Positions 25,306-35,398 of a DNA stretch of 64,000 nt are shown piece by piece. Under the pieces are notes generated by a model. That model saw nothing but the letters and a program-made list of their open reading frames with translations. It ran no database searches and was not told the origin of the DNA. The translations under genes were made by a program, and so were the position numbers. The stretch is from Bacteroidaceae bacterium (GTDB lineage Bacteria > Bacteroidota > Bacteroidia > Bacteroidales > Bacteroidaceae). How positions within the stretch are numbered: the stretch's first letter is position 1; every line of letters starts with the position of its first letter. Location of the stretch: contig JAFWPH010000037.1 of assembly GCA_017509605.1 (NCBI GenBank), forward strand, positions 62,001 to 126,000, written 5' to 3'.

Positions 25306-27768
25306 TCAGAAGTGCAGGCTCACATCCACTCCCATCTGGAAGGGATTACCCCTCTGGGCGAAATGACTGCCCGTTGAGGCGTTGAGCAATGCGAAAGTAT
25401 TGTAGTTTGTGTTTGTGATGTTCCGCGCCCACACGTTCACAGCCACCATGCCGAAGTCGGCTTTGGCGTGTGCGCCAAGCAATCCGTAGAAATCCTGTCC
25501 GTAACTGTTGGCTTCGTCCCAGTAGGTCTTGCCCTGCAAACTGGCGTTCGCGCCAATGGTGAGAGAGCGCATGGTCCCACTGAAGTCGAAGCGGTAGTCT
25601 GCGCTGGCGCTGACTGTGTGCTCAGGTACGAATGGCACACGTTTGTCCTTGTAGCTGATTTGTTTGATTCCCTCGTCGGTCTGTATGCTGTCGTTGTACT
25701 CCTTGAAGACAGCGTGAGTATAGCCGTAACTTGCGCTCCAGTTGAGGTGACCGCCGAGTGCGCTTCCACGCAAGCTCAGTTCCACACCGCAGCTGTAACT
25801 CTTGCCGGCGTTCACCATCATACGACCGAAACCGTAGTCACTCGCCATTACCGACAACTGTTGGTTGCGGATAAGCATGTAGTAACCCGAGAGGTCGAGG
25901 TGAAGACGGTTGTCAAAGAGGTTGAGGTGGGTGCCGAACTCATAGTTCCAACTCTCCTCAGGTTTGTAGGCGATGGTGTTGCGGATGTTGTCATAAGCCT
26001 TCTCGTCGTGCTCCACGACGATATCCACGTCCTGACGGGCTGAACGGAGTCGTGGATCATCCACCTCCTTCTGCAGGATGTCACTGAACATCTGGAAGTT
26101 GAAGCCGCCGGCTCGGTAACCTTTCGACAGCGTGGCATAGACATTGCTGCCATGGTCATCGACCCTGTAGGTGAGGCCCACCTTGGGAAGGAACTGTTTG
26201 TAAGTGTCGCTCTCTTTATGGATGAGCTCCGACACGGCGCTCGCTTTCACGTTCGTGCCCATCACGCTCATGTCGATGGCGGCACGTCCAGAGGTGTTGT
26301 AGTCAATCTTCACGTGAGTGAGGTCGAAGCGCAGACCTAATGTGGCGGTCAGACGGTCGGTGAGGTCCAGGTTCGACTCATGAAACAAACCGAGGTTGCC
26401 CTGAGGGGTATGGAAGGTACCTGGCACGTCGTCAATCTCCATGTTGATGTGCACGCCACCTTGGCTCTCCACCATGTTGCGCGCCCATTCCATAGCGCCT
26501 TCCTTGCCCATCCGCTCTTCCATCCTTGATGCCATGGCGTTGATCATGGGGTAGTAGGCGTCGTCGTGGATGGTCTGTGACAACTGGTCGTTGAAACCCT
26601 GGTCGAAATAGACGGGACCGTCGGTTCGCAGCCATGTATAACTGCCAAACACACCCGATGACGTGCGCCAACGGCGGTTACCCCCAGTCTTCACAACAAA
26701 TTCCTGTGTCAGACCGTTCTGCAACTGCTCTTGGATCAGGTGCATGTTGTTGACTGGCAGGTAGTCGATGTCCATCAGCATGTGGTCGTTGAGATGCTGG
26801 AAGGAGGTGGTGGAGTAGAGGTCGTAACCCTTGCCAGCGTACTTGACGTTCAGCCCGGTGTTGAGCATCTGGCGGCGGTAATTGTTGTCGAGGTTGGTGG
26901 ACGGCGATGCGGCCTTCATCGTCTCCATGTCGAGCTCACCGTAGGGGAACGCGTTCTGGCGCACCCACTGGTAGTCGGCGATGAAGTCGAAGTTCAGGCG
27001 GGTGGTGGGCTGGAAGATAAGCCTCACCTTGCTGCCTGCCTCGTTGTAGTTGTCGGCACGGTTGCCCGTGGTGGCGTTGCGGAAGAATCCGTTCTCTCCT
27101 GAGTAGAAGCCGGCGATGGAGAAGGCAAACTGGTCACTGGGCTTGCTATAGTGTGCGGCTTCCACGTTCCGGTACATGCGGGAACCCAATCCGAGAGTCA
27201 CGTCCGTGCCTTGGTAGTCCATGGGACTCTTGCTGTAGAGACGGATGAGTCCACCCTCTGTGTTCATGCCGTAGAGCGTCCCTTGGGGACCGCGCAGAAT
27301 ATCCACGCGCGAAGTCTCATAGGTGTGGAAGTTCATTTGGCTCTTGCTCACCATGGGCAGCCCGTCAACATACATACCAACAGCGGGACTGTTCACACGC
27401 GTACCAATGCCGCGCACGTACATGGTCGAAGTATAACGAGAACCATAATGAGGCATGACAAACGATGGGGTGTAGAGGGAGAGATCACGCAGGTCGCGGA
27501 TGTTGAGAGCCTCGAAGTCGTCAGCGTTGAACATACTGCTGCTCACTGGCTGGAGTCTCAGCCGGAACTGCTCTCGGGGTTGTGCCACCACAATCACTTC
27601 GTCCACGTCCACCACACGGCTCGTGTCGGCTTCTGACTCTGTCTCACCTGGACTGTCTGTCTGCGTAGGCGGGATGTTGTTGATGGTGACTTTTGAACTG
27701 TTAAACGCTCCCATTGGAAGAGAAAGACTTCCGAAAAGTAGAATTGATAACGTGTAAAACTTAATCAT
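25306..27768 (-). CDS. TonB-dependent outer-membrane receptor (orphan)
   Basis: 820 residues. Signal peptide (MIKFYTLSILLFGSLSLPMGA), TonB-box-like DVDEVIVVAQ, plug domain (MFNADDFEALNIRDLRDLS, RGIGTRVNSPAVGMYVDGLP, VDILRGPQGTLYGMNTEGG) and a 22-strand-type barrel ending MGVDVSLHF. The plug resembles siderophore, cobalamin or small-ligand receptors rather than SusC: it lacks the CarboxypepD_reg domain, and no SusD gene is adjacent. The ligand cannot be told. Convergent with the hydrolase gene and divergent from susC; no dedicated regulator is visible beside it. Confidence 0.9.
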   Translation of the reverse strand: MIKFYTLSILLFGSLSLPMGAFNSSKVTINNIPPTQTDSPGETESEADTSRVVDVDEVIVVAQPREQFRLRLQPVSSSMFNADDFEALNIRDLRDLSLYTPSFVMPHYGSRYTSTMYVRGIGTRVNSPAVGMYVDGLPMVSKSQMNFHTYETSRVDILRGPQGTLYGMNTEGGLIRLYSKSPMDYQGTDVTLGLGSRMYRNVEAAHYSKPSDQFAFSIAGFYSGENGFFRNATTGNRADNYNEAGSKVRLIFQPTTRLNFDFIADYQWVRQNAFPYGELDMETMKAASPSTNLDNNYRRQMLNTGLNVKYAGKGYDLYSTTSFQHLNDHMLMDIDYLPVNNMHLIQEQLQNGLTQEFVVKTGGNRRWRTSSGVFGSYTWLRTDGPVYFDQGFNDQLSQTIHDDAYYPMINAMASRMEERMGKEGAMEWARNMVESQGGVHINMEIDDVPGTFHTPQGNLGLFHESNLDLTDRLTATLGLRFDLTHVKIDYNTSGRAAIDMSVMGTNVKASAVSELIHKESDTYKQFLPKVGLTYRVDDHGSNVYATLSKGYRAGGFNFQMFSDILQKEVDDPRLRSARQDVDIVVEHDEKAYDNIRNTIAYKPEESWNYEFGTHLNLFDNRLHLDLSGYYMLIRNQQLSVMASDYGFGRMMVNAGKSYSCGVELSLRGSALGGHLNWSASYGYTHAVFKEYNDSIQTDEGIKQISYKDKRVPFVPEHTVSASADYRFDFSGTMRSLTIGANASLQGKTYWDEANSYGQDFYGLLGAHAKADFGMVAVNVWARNITNTNYNTFALLNASTGSHFAQRGNPFQMGVDVSLHF

Positions 27769-28182
27769 AATTTATTGATAATCACTTATATTTAATTCTA
27801 TATTAAAGTAAAACTTTAATTAAGTCAAACTGCCTGGATAAATCAGTCTTATCGGAATACGATGACGATTTAGACTGTTCCAAATTGTTCCGGCCATTCC
27901 TTTTCGCACTGCAAAGTAAGCGGTTTTTTCTTTCTCCCACAATCCTAATTTATCATGATTTTTATCACCAATGTTCAAAAATACGATTAAGCGAGAGCAA
28001 TCATGACCGTCACCGCGGCATTAGTGTTGCGGCGTTTACTTTAATTCATCTATCACATATTCATGGTATATTTTTTCAGATCTTACTTTTTGTCACCATT
28101 TGCCAGTACTTTTTGAAAAATATATTGTAATTTTGCAACCACATATTTATAACCAAATCATTCAAGAAGAAATCCTTTTATT
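27769..28182. other. Divergent control region between the TonB receptor and susC
   Basis: No gene. AT-rich. It holds an 8-bp inverted repeat (ATTAAAGT-AAAA... pairing with ACTTTAAT, 27802-27820) that could be an operator for the receptor gene, and a -7 box TAATTTTG at 28128-28135, 48 nt before the susC ATG. No convincing -33 box. Confidence 0.5.
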
Positions 28183-31100
28183 ATGTCATTTATGAGGAAT
28201 TACAACTTGGTATTGACTGTATTGTTCGCGATGTCTTTTTGTCTGCAAGCCGTTGCCCAAGACGACAAGACATCGGTGCCTATGACCACTGTGACACCAC
28301 AGCGATCCAGTCCTTTAGGTGCTGATAAGGTGATGCTCCAGGGCGTCATCAAGGACGTCAAAGGAGAACCGTTGCCTGGCGCAAACGTCTATGTGCGAGA
28401 AACCAAAGGAGGCGCTGTGGCCGATATTGACGGACGCTTCACAGTTGCCCTCCCAAAGGACAGGAAATCTACCGTCGATTTCTCGTTCGTCGGTATGCAG
28501 ACACAGACAAAAAACTACGACGGCAAGAAAGACTACAAGAACCAAACCATCATCCTGAAGGAAAGCACCGAACTTGAAGAGGTCGTGGTCACTGGTCTTT
28601 TCGACTACAAGTCATCGACTTTCACCGGATCCACTGCTTCCTACAACCAAGAGGAACTAAAGCTGGTGGGAAACACCAATGTGCTGAAGGTCATTCAGGC
28701 ACTCGACCCCTCCTTCATTGTCGATATGAACAGCGTCAATGGTTCCAACCCAAACTACATGAACGACATCACCATCCGTGGTAATGCTTCGTTTGGAGGG
28801 CTTCAAGGTGACTACCAGGGTAATCCCAACGCACCGCTGTTCATACTCGACGGTTTTGAAGCCTCACAACAGCAGATCTTCGACCTCGACATGAACCGTA
28901 TCAAGAGCGTCACCATACTTAAGGACGGAGCTGCAAAGGCCATTTATGGCTCCAAGGCCAGCAACGGTGTGATCGTCGTCGAAACCATACTCCCTGAGGC
29001 TGGACGACTCCGAATCACTTACACCGGAGACCTCAACCTTGAGGCTCCAGACCTCACTTCCTACAACCTCTGCGACGCTCAGGAGAAACTCCAGGTGGAG
29101 TACAACTCTGGCAGATACACTTCCTTAGCACCTTATTATCAGGCGCTACTCGATGAACAATATAACACCATTGCTGCCAACATCGCGAGAGGAGTCAACA
29201 CATATTGGCTCTCACAACCCTTGCGCACTTCTGTCGGAAATAAACACACGGCATATATCGAAGGCGGTACTGACGAGATGCGCTATTCGGCCAGCGTCAT
29301 GTACAACGACGTGGCCGGCGTGATGAAGAAATCGGGACGAAGCACCATCAGCGGTAATATCAACCTCTCATACAGATACAAGCAGTGGATGTTCCGAAAC
29401 TCATTGTCCGTCACCGGAAACAAGGCCGACGACAGCCCTTACGGCTCTTTCTCTGACTATGTCAGCGTCAACCCCTATTACGCACCTGAGGACGACTATG
29501 GCAACACCATCAAGGTGTTGGGCACATACACTTCACCTGGCGCCAACGGAAGCACAACCACTTACTACAACCCACTCTACAACGCCACCATCGGAACAAA
29601 GAACTTCTCTAAATATACGGAGGTGGTCGAGAACTTCTACCTCGAGTACAGACCCACTGACGACCTGCGCTTCACAGCACGTCTGGGATATACCCACCAA
29701 AACGACAAACGAGAGGACTTCTATCCTGGCGACCATACACGTTTCACCACTTGGACTGGCGACCGTTATTTCCAGAGAGGAAGCTATTCCATCACAAACG
29801 GAGAGTCCGACCGACTCTCTATCGACCTCACAGGACACTACAACCACCAGTGGGGAAAGCACCTCCTCCTCTCAAACATCGCTTATTCCCTGCAAAATGC
29901 CAGCAGCAATTCCGAAGGCATGACAGCATGGGGATTCCTCAACAACCATGTCGACTACATCACATTCGCCAAACAGTATGCCGAAGGAGGAACACCGTCG
30001 GGCGCCGAGAGCAGGACACGCTCACTGGGCTTCACAGGTGCAGCCAACTACTCCTACGATGAGCGCTATCTCCTGGACTTGAGCATCCGATTCAATGGAT
30101 CTTCCGTCTTTGGAAGCGACAACAGATGGGGTACCTTCTGGAGCTTGGGTGGAGGATGGAACCTTCATAAGGAGAACTTCATGGACGATGCCGACTGGCT
30201 GACACTCTGCAAGTTCCGCGTCACTTACGGACTCACCGGTAACCAGAACTTCTCACCATACCAGGCTAAGGCGACATACAAGTTCTACGACAACATCATC
30301 TACGACAACATCTCGGGCGCATACCTCATGGGCATGCCTAACTCCAACCTGAAATGGCAACAGACCGGAGACTTCACCGTGGGACTCGACCTCGGTCTTT
30401 GGAAGAAGGTCAACCTCCGATTCGACTACTACGACAGCCGAACACGCGATGCGCTCATCGCCATGTCCATACCATCGTCAACAGGTTTCTCATCCTATAT
30501 GGAGAACCTCGGAAACGTGCAGAACAAAGGTATCGAAGCTACTGCCAACTGGCGCTTCTACCAAAAGGGACAGTCGTTCATGAGCCTCTCGGGAAGTATC
30601 GCACACAATGTGAATAAGGTGACGAAAATCAACGACGCACTCAGCACATTCAACCGGGAGCAGGATGCCGACAACACCACTTCGCCCATCATACGATATG
30701 AGGAGGGACAGAGCATGACAGCCATCTGGGCTGTCAAGAGCCTCGGCATCGACCCTGCCACCGGACGTGAGATGTTCCTCAAGAAAGACGGTACAACCAC
30801 CTATGACTATACCACCGACGATTACATCATCGCGGGCGACTCTAATCCCAAGGTGCACGGCACGTTCGGATTCAATGGAGAGTACAAGGGCTTTGGTCTG
30901 AGCATGCTCTTCAACTACCAGCTTGGAGGTGACTACTACAACCAGACACTGGTCGATAGGGTGGAGAACGTGAATATCGCCAACAACGTGGACCGTCGTG
31001 TGTTCAGCGACACATGGAACCAGGTGGGCGACATCGCGCTCTACAAGCACATCTCCAGCACACCGACCGTGACCTACGCGTCCACTCGTTTCATACAACG

Positions 31101-31302
31101 CAACAACATGCTCGACCTCTCGAGCCTTTCTGCTTACTACGATTTCAAGTACTGCTCATGGCTCCACAAGGCTAAACTCGAGAGACTCAGACTCACCTTC
31201 TACATCAACGATGTCTTCCACCTCTCAACCGTGAAAGCCGAACGAGGACTGAACTATCCCTACGCGCGAACCTTCTCTTTCTCGCTCACCGCTACACTCT
31301 AA
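28183..31302 (+). CDS. SusC/RagA-family TonB-linked outer-membrane protein
   Basis: 1039 residues. Signal peptide, then a carboxypeptidase-regulatory-like domain (about 50-120, LQGVIKDVKGEPLPGANVYV...GRFTVALP), TonB box/plug start (ELEEVVVTGLFDYKS), plug with LKDGAAKAIYGSKASNGVIVVET (SusC signature) and a large barrel ending in FSFSLTATL. It forms the outer-membrane channel that works with the SusD lipoprotein encoded 34 nt downstream to import oligosaccharides or peptides. First gene of an operon with susD, DUF4843, PKD-like and probably thioredoxin-like genes. That gene set occurs with non-starch ligands in related bacteria, so peptide or glycopeptide import is possible; the ligand is not determined. 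Confidence 0.95.
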   Translation: MSFMRNYNLVLTVLFAMSFCLQAVAQDDKTSVPMTTVTPQRSSPLGADKVMLQGVIKDVKGEPLPGANVYVRETKGGAVADIDGRFTVALPKDRKSTVDFSFVGMQTQTKNYDGKKDYKNQTIILKESTELEEVVVTGLFDYKSSTFTGSTASYNQEELKLVGNTNVLKVIQALDPSFIVDMNSVNGSNPNYMNDITIRGNASFGGLQGDYQGNPNAPLFILDGFEASQQQIFDLDMNRIKSVTILKDGAAKAIYGSKASNGVIVVETILPEAGRLRITYTGDLNLEAPDLTSYNLCDAQEKLQVEYNSGRYTSLAPYYQALLDEQYNTIAANIARGVNTYWLSQPLRTSVGNKHTAYIEGGTDEMRYSASVMYNDVAGVMKKSGRSTISGNINLSYRYKQWMFRNSLSVTGNKADDSPYGSFSDYVSVNPYYAPEDDYGNTIKVLGTYTSPGANGSTTTYYNPLYNATIGTKNFSKYTEVVENFYLEYRPTDDLRFTARLGYTHQNDKREDFYPGDHTRFTTWTGDRYFQRGSYSITNGESDRLSIDLTGHYNHQWGKHLLLSNIAYSLQNASSNSEGMTAWGFLNNHVDYITFAKQYAEGGTPSGAESRTRSLGFTGAANYSYDERYLLDLSIRFNGSSVFGSDNRWGTFWSLGGGWNLHKENFMDDADWLTLCKFRVTYGLTGNQNFSPYQAKATYKFYDNIIYDNISGAYLMGMPNSNLKWQQTGDFTVGLDLGLWKKVNLRFDYYDSRTRDALIAMSIPSSTGFSSYMENLGNVQNKGIEATANWRFYQKGQSFMSLSGSIAHNVNKVTKINDALSTFNREQDADNTTSPIIRYEEGQSMTAIWAVKSLGIDPATGREMFLKKDGTTTYDYTTDDYIIAGDSNPKVHGTFGFNGEYKGFGLSMLFNYQLGGDYYNQTLVDRVENVNIANNVDRRVFSDTWNQVGDIALYKHISSTPTVTYASTRFIQRNNMLDLSSLSAYYDFKYCSWLHKAKLERLRLTFYINDVFHLSTVKAERGLNYPYARTFSFSLTATL

Positions 31303-31335
31303 TGAATCAGCTGAACCACTATAAGATATAGAACA

Positions 31336-32772
31336 ATGATGATGAAAACATATAAATCCATGTTTCTACTGCCGCTGCTGACACTAATCTTCAGCAGTTG
31401 CAACGATTGGCTCGATGTTCAACCACGTTCACAGGTGGAAGATACCGAACTATTCAATACCGAAAGCGGTTATAAGGAGGCTCTTGCGGGAGTTTATTCC
31501 TCCATGCTCTCTTCAAGCACCTATGGCAAGGAGATGACCTACGGATTCATCGATGTGCTGGCACATGAATGGGACTTCTACTACGCTTCACAGTACGACG
31601 ACGCAACAGCTTTCGACTACGAAGCCGCTTTCCCCACCAACTATATTCGTGGCATCTGGTCCAATAGTTACAGCGGCATTGCCAACGTCAACAACCTCTT
31701 GGCGCATATCGATGAAAAGCCTTCGCTCTTCTCGGCCGACAACCACGATGTGATAAAAGGAGAGGCACTCGCTCTAAGAGCTTTCCTCCATTTCGACCTG
31801 CTACGCTGCTTCGGAGTGAGCTTTGCGGTCAACCCCGAACAACCCGCCATACCCTATAGCACTGCGCTCAGCTACCGAGTCTTCCCTCAACTCAAAGTCA
31901 GGGAAGTGGCGCAGGCAGCCCTTGACGACCTCCTCGCTGCCGAGGCGCTCCTCAAGGCTGCTGACCCCATTGCCACGGGAAGGGAAATCACCGAGAGCAT
32001 CGACAACGGATACCTCCTCAACCGTCAGCTACACCTCAACTACTATGCTGTCAAAGCCATTGAGGCCCGTGTCTATATGTGGATGGGACAGTACAACAAG
32101 GCACTCGAGGCTGCAAACGAGGTCATCGAGAGCGGACAGTTCGAGTGGGCCACTGTGGCTAACCTACAAGCCGGATACGACCGCTGTATGGCTACTGAGC
32201 ACCTCTTTGCGCTCAACAACCTCACACTCAAGGCTGATGTCGCCAATGAGTTCTTCGCCGACGACTCACCATACAGCTTCGCTGTGACGCGCGACAGACT
32301 GCTCGACTATTTCGACAACGCCACTCAGGATTACCGGTTCACATTCCTCTTCAAGGCAGGGTCGGCCACTCATGCCAACAACCGCTACCTCATGAAGTAT
32401 GACGAGCCAAGCGGCAACAACACATATTACAATTATAAGATGCCACTCGTACGCCTGCCGGAAATGTACCTCATCCGAAGCGAGGTGGAATACAGGAATG
32501 GCAACACTGACAACGCTAAAGCAACACTCAATCAACTCCGTGTGGCTCGAAACCTCCCGGCACTCAACGAACTGCCAGAAGATTTCTATCTCGAGCTCAT
32601 ACGTGAGTACAGACGGGAGTTCCTCGCAGAAGGACAACTCTTCTTCCTCTACAAACGACTCAACCGCAACACCATACTCTATGCCGACATAGATGCCGTG
32701 GCGGAGAAAGTTTATACATTCCCAATTCCTATCACCGAAACAGAATCAGCACAACGTGAAGACAATAAGTAA
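31336..32772 (+). CDS. SusD/RagB-family nutrient-binding lipoprotein
   Basis: 478 residues. Lipobox LIFSSCNDW (Cys22) for outer-membrane lipid anchoring. N-terminal SusD-like motif (DWLDVQPRSQVEDTELFNTESGYKEALAGVY), a TPR-like helical core (RAFLHFDLLRCFG, YAVKAIEARVYMWMGQYNKAL) and a C-terminal part with LPEMYLIRSEVEYRNG...YRREFLAEGQLFFLYKRLNR typical of SusD. It lids the SusC channel and binds the ligand at the cell surface. The start is one of three successive ATGs. Its end overlaps the start of the DUF4843 gene by 17 nt. Confidence 0.93.
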   Translation: MMMKTYKSMFLLPLLTLIFSSCNDWLDVQPRSQVEDTELFNTESGYKEALAGVYSSMLSSSTYGKEMTYGFIDVLAHEWDFYYASQYDDATAFDYEAAFPTNYIRGIWSNSYSGIANVNNLLAHIDEKPSLFSADNHDVIKGEALALRAFLHFDLLRCFGVSFAVNPEQPAIPYSTALSYRVFPQLKVREVAQAALDDLLAAEALLKAADPIATGREITESIDNGYLLNRQLHLNYYAVKAIEARVYMWMGQYNKALEAANEVIESGQFEWATVANLQAGYDRCMATEHLFALNNLTLKADVANEFFADDSPYSFAVTRDRLLDYFDNATQDYRFTFLFKAGSATHANNRYLMKYDEPSGNNTYYNYKMPLVRLPEMYLIRSEVEYRNGNTDNAKATLNQLRVARNLPALNELPEDFYLELIREYRREFLAEGQLFFLYKRLNRNTILYADIDAVAEKVYTFPIPITETESAQREDNK

Positions 32773-33526
32773 GAACATCATTTTCACAGCCTTGACCGTA
32801 ATGATGGTCATCGGCTGCAGCAAGGAGGAGGTTTCCACTTACGACACATCCCGGACCGGACTCGATATCTGGGTCGGAAACGCGGCTGCCGTTTACGAGA
32901 ACACTACCTATAACTACTCCTACGCTTATGAGGAAGGAAGCGTCACCTTCTATGCGCAAATCAGCGGTATGCCTGCCGACCACGACCGGACTTTCCGACT
33001 CGAACCATTCGGTGGCGACTCTGCACTCGTGGTCTCTACCATACGAACCGAGGACTACGTCATACCAGCTGGAAGTATTGGGGGAACATACCAAGTGCAT
33101 TTCAACACGCAGAAACTCTCCAGCCCCGACCTCTTCACCAATCGGGACGGAAAAATCTCCTTCCGTGTGGCACCAAACGATAACTTCGATATCGGAACCG
33201 AAAAACACCAACAGTTCACCGTGGTACTGAAGAACTATCTCGCAAAACCCGATAACTGGGACAACGCCAATTATCCACGTGTGCCACTGTCGAACTTCTT
33301 CGGAAACTACAGCCGCGTGAAGTATCAGTTCATGATCGAGGTGCTGGGACTGATTGATTTCGAAATCAACTACAACACACAGACATCCTACGACCCCGAA
33401 CGGAATGTGGTGTCGGCTGTCTATGCCGTCTATCTACAGCAGGTGATGCAGAAGGCGCTTGCCGACTACAACGCTACACACGATACACCGCTCACCGATG
33501 AATATGGTAATCCCGTAATTTTCTGA
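32756..33526 (+). CDS. DUF4843 surface lipoprotein, GTG start
   Basis: GTG 32756 is chosen because it gives MKTISKNIIFTALTVMMVIGCSKEE, a proper lipoprotein signal (Cys21); the longer open frame from 32693 would bury it. The rest (GLDIWVGN, TFYAQISGMPADHDRTF, DYVIPAGSIGGTYQVHF, FRVAPNDNFDIG) fits DUF4843, two beta-sandwich domains found beside SusD in many Bacteroidetes loci. It probably serves as an accessory surface binding protein of the SusC/D pair. Overlap with the susD stop suggests coupled translation. About 256 residues, usual for the family. Confidence 0.82.
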   Translation: MKTISKNIIFTALTVMMVIGCSKEEVSTYDTSRTGLDIWVGNAAAVYENTTYNYSYAYEEGSVTFYAQISGMPADHDRTFRLEPFGGDSALVVSTIRTEDYVIPAGSIGGTYQVHFNTQKLSSPDLFTNRDGKISFRVAPNDNFDIGTEKHQQFTVVLKNYLAKPDNWDNANYPRVPLSNFFGNYSRVKYQFMIEVLGLIDFEINYNTQTSYDPERNVVSAVYAVYLQQVMQKALADYNATHDTPLTDEYGNPVIF

Positions 33527-33582
33527 CACTAATTACTTCCGTCCATTTTAACTCCCATTTTAACTCCCTTTTTTATTTGAGG

Positions 33583-35235
33583 ATGAAGATAACAAAAAAC
33601 ATACAACCATTACGGAATATAGCCATTCCGACTCTCTTTGCCTCAGTTTTGGCATTGACCTCATGCTATGAGGACAAGGGCAACTACGACTATATCGAAT
33701 TGGAACAGGTCAGCATCGACACCACAGCAGTGGGAATGCAGTCCGAATACGCCATCATGCGCTTCGACACACTCGAACTCTCACCACGAGTGTTCTTCCA
33801 GGGACAAGAGGTCACCGATGCCAACCAGGCGCCGCTCGACTACCTATGGACCATCTTCAGCGCCACAACGGGGGCCGGCTCCAGCACCGTCATCGACACG
33901 CTGGGATACGAACGCTGTCTCAAGGCGCCCATCACACGCACCGGAGGCAACTACCTCGTGCAGTTGGTGGTCACCAACCGAAACGATGGCGTCCGACAGT
34001 TCTTCCGCATACCCGTTGCTGTCAGCGAGGTGTTCGACGGAGGATGGATGGTGTTCTACGAAAGAGCGGACCAACCCGGATACTCCGACGTTGCGCTCAT
34101 CTATAACCCTTGGACCAAACTCAATGTCAACTACAACCGACATTACCTCAACCTCTACGAGACCACTAACGGCGAACTGCTCCAAGGACATCCCATCCGT
34201 TGCTTCGACATTGCTGTGTCACTTGCCTCTGGCAATAACTATGTGGGGCTCTGCACCGACTACACCTTGGTGGGAGTCAGCGAGAACGGAATAGAGAAGG
34301 CGCTGGAATTCAACGACTTCTTCCATCAGGCTCCTGCCACCATGAAACCCACATGGTATGGCCAGCATGGCTCGGGAGTGATGTCCGGACAAAGCTCCGA
34401 GGTGCTCATCAACGACAACCGCATCTACACCAACACCTATTCGTTCAGTGCCACTGAAGGACGAAACACTCGCTTCGGAGTGCCTAAGTTCGACGAAGGA
34501 ATAGGTGAACTCGCTGCCTGGAACGCTGAGGTGCCACAGACACTCTACTACGGCATCGTGGTCTATGACCAGACAAACCACTGCTTCCGTTACGCCGCAT
34601 ACAACTCGGCACAACTCGAGCACTTCGAACAACAAGACCTTACTTCCGCTGCGTTCGACGTCAACAACACCGGCATGACTCTCATCATGGCTGATTGGGG
34701 TAAGGGCACAAGCCAAGGCGTAGGACTACGCCCATATGACTATATCATCATGGAGAAAGACGGACAACGCTATCTCGCTGTTACCAATTTCTCGTCTTCT
34801 ACACCGGCTGACGACAACATCGGCATCGGACTTTACCCCATGAAGGATCTCTGCCCCGACATCAACGACGCCGTCACAATGGCCTCCAGCCATGTCGGCA
34901 ACTTCATCTACTACGGCGCAGGTAAAAAACTCTATAACTTCGCATACGACAGCACATTGCCTGCATCTGAGGCTTGGACTGCTCCTTCCGACGACGAGCA
35001 AATCACCTGCGTCCGCATCATGAAGTATTACCATGGCACCATCTATGGATACGGCATGGTGCCTCGCTCCGACAACCTCGTCCACATCGCCACCTGGAAC
35101 GAGAAAACACAGCGTGGACACCTCTACCAGTACCTCATCAACCCTGCCAGCGGTATCCTCGACACAACCCGCTCCTACGACTACGACATACCCGGCAAGG
35201 TCAAGGACATGGCCTGGAAGTTCTCCATGCAGTAA
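33583..35235 (+). CDS. PKD-like family surface lipoprotein
   Basis: About 550 residues. ATG 33583 gives a lipoprotein signal ending LASVLALTSCYEDKGNYDY-like with Cys28 in LTSC; an upstream TTG in frame (33577) is less likely. The sequence after the lipobox (CYEDKGNYDYIELEQVSID) and beta-rich repeats with LDYLWTIFSA fit the PKD-like lipoprotein family that follows DUF4843 in SusC/D operons. The C-terminal two-thirds looks like a beta-propeller-like domain. Likely a surface glycan- or peptide-binding protein. The 56-nt gap before it contains AACTCCC words. Confidence 0.78.
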   Translation: MKITKNIQPLRNIAIPTLFASVLALTSCYEDKGNYDYIELEQVSIDTTAVGMQSEYAIMRFDTLELSPRVFFQGQEVTDANQAPLDYLWTIFSATTGAGSSTVIDTLGYERCLKAPITRTGGNYLVQLVVTNRNDGVRQFFRIPVAVSEVFDGGWMVFYERADQPGYSDVALIYNPWTKLNVNYNRHYLNLYETTNGELLQGHPIRCFDIAVSLASGNNYVGLCTDYTLVGVSENGIEKALEFNDFFHQAPATMKPTWYGQHGSGVMSGQSSEVLINDNRIYTNTYSFSATEGRNTRFGVPKFDEGIGELAAWNAEVPQTLYYGIVVYDQTNHCFRYAAYNSAQLEHFEQQDLTSAAFDVNNTGMTLIMADWGKGTSQGVGLRPYDYIIMEKDGQRYLAVTNFSSSTPADDNIGIGLYPMKDLCPDINDAVTMASSHVGNFIYYGAGKKLYNFAYDSTLPASEAWTAPSDDEQITCVRIMKYYHGTIYGYGMVPRSDNLVHIATWNEKTQRGHLYQYLINPASGILDTTRSYDYDIPGKVKDMAWKFSMQ

Positions 35236-35241
35236 CCATCC

Positions 35242-35345
35242 AATCTATAGAATCTATAGAATCTATAGAAACTATAAAAACTATAGAAACTATAGAAACT
35301 ATAAAAACTATAGAAACTATAGAAACTATAAAAATCTATAGAATC
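35242..35345. repeat. 9-bp tandem repeat with 27-bp higher-order period
   Basis: About 11 units of 9 bp: AATCTATAG three times, then AAACTATAG/AAACTATAA in the order TAG, TAG, TAA, giving a 27-bp super-period. It sits between the PKD-like and thioredoxin-like genes. Related 9-bp units recur at 44818-44886 and 47947-47998. Confidence 0.9.
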
Positions 35346-35398
35346 AAGTAAATATAGTCAAAAACCAAAAGATTATCAATTAAATAACTACAACAAAT

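Noticed and set aside
35033-35341. Open frame through the 9-bp repeat (YRNYKN repeats)
   Set aside because: It is an out-of-frame reading of the PKD-like gene running into non-coding repeats.
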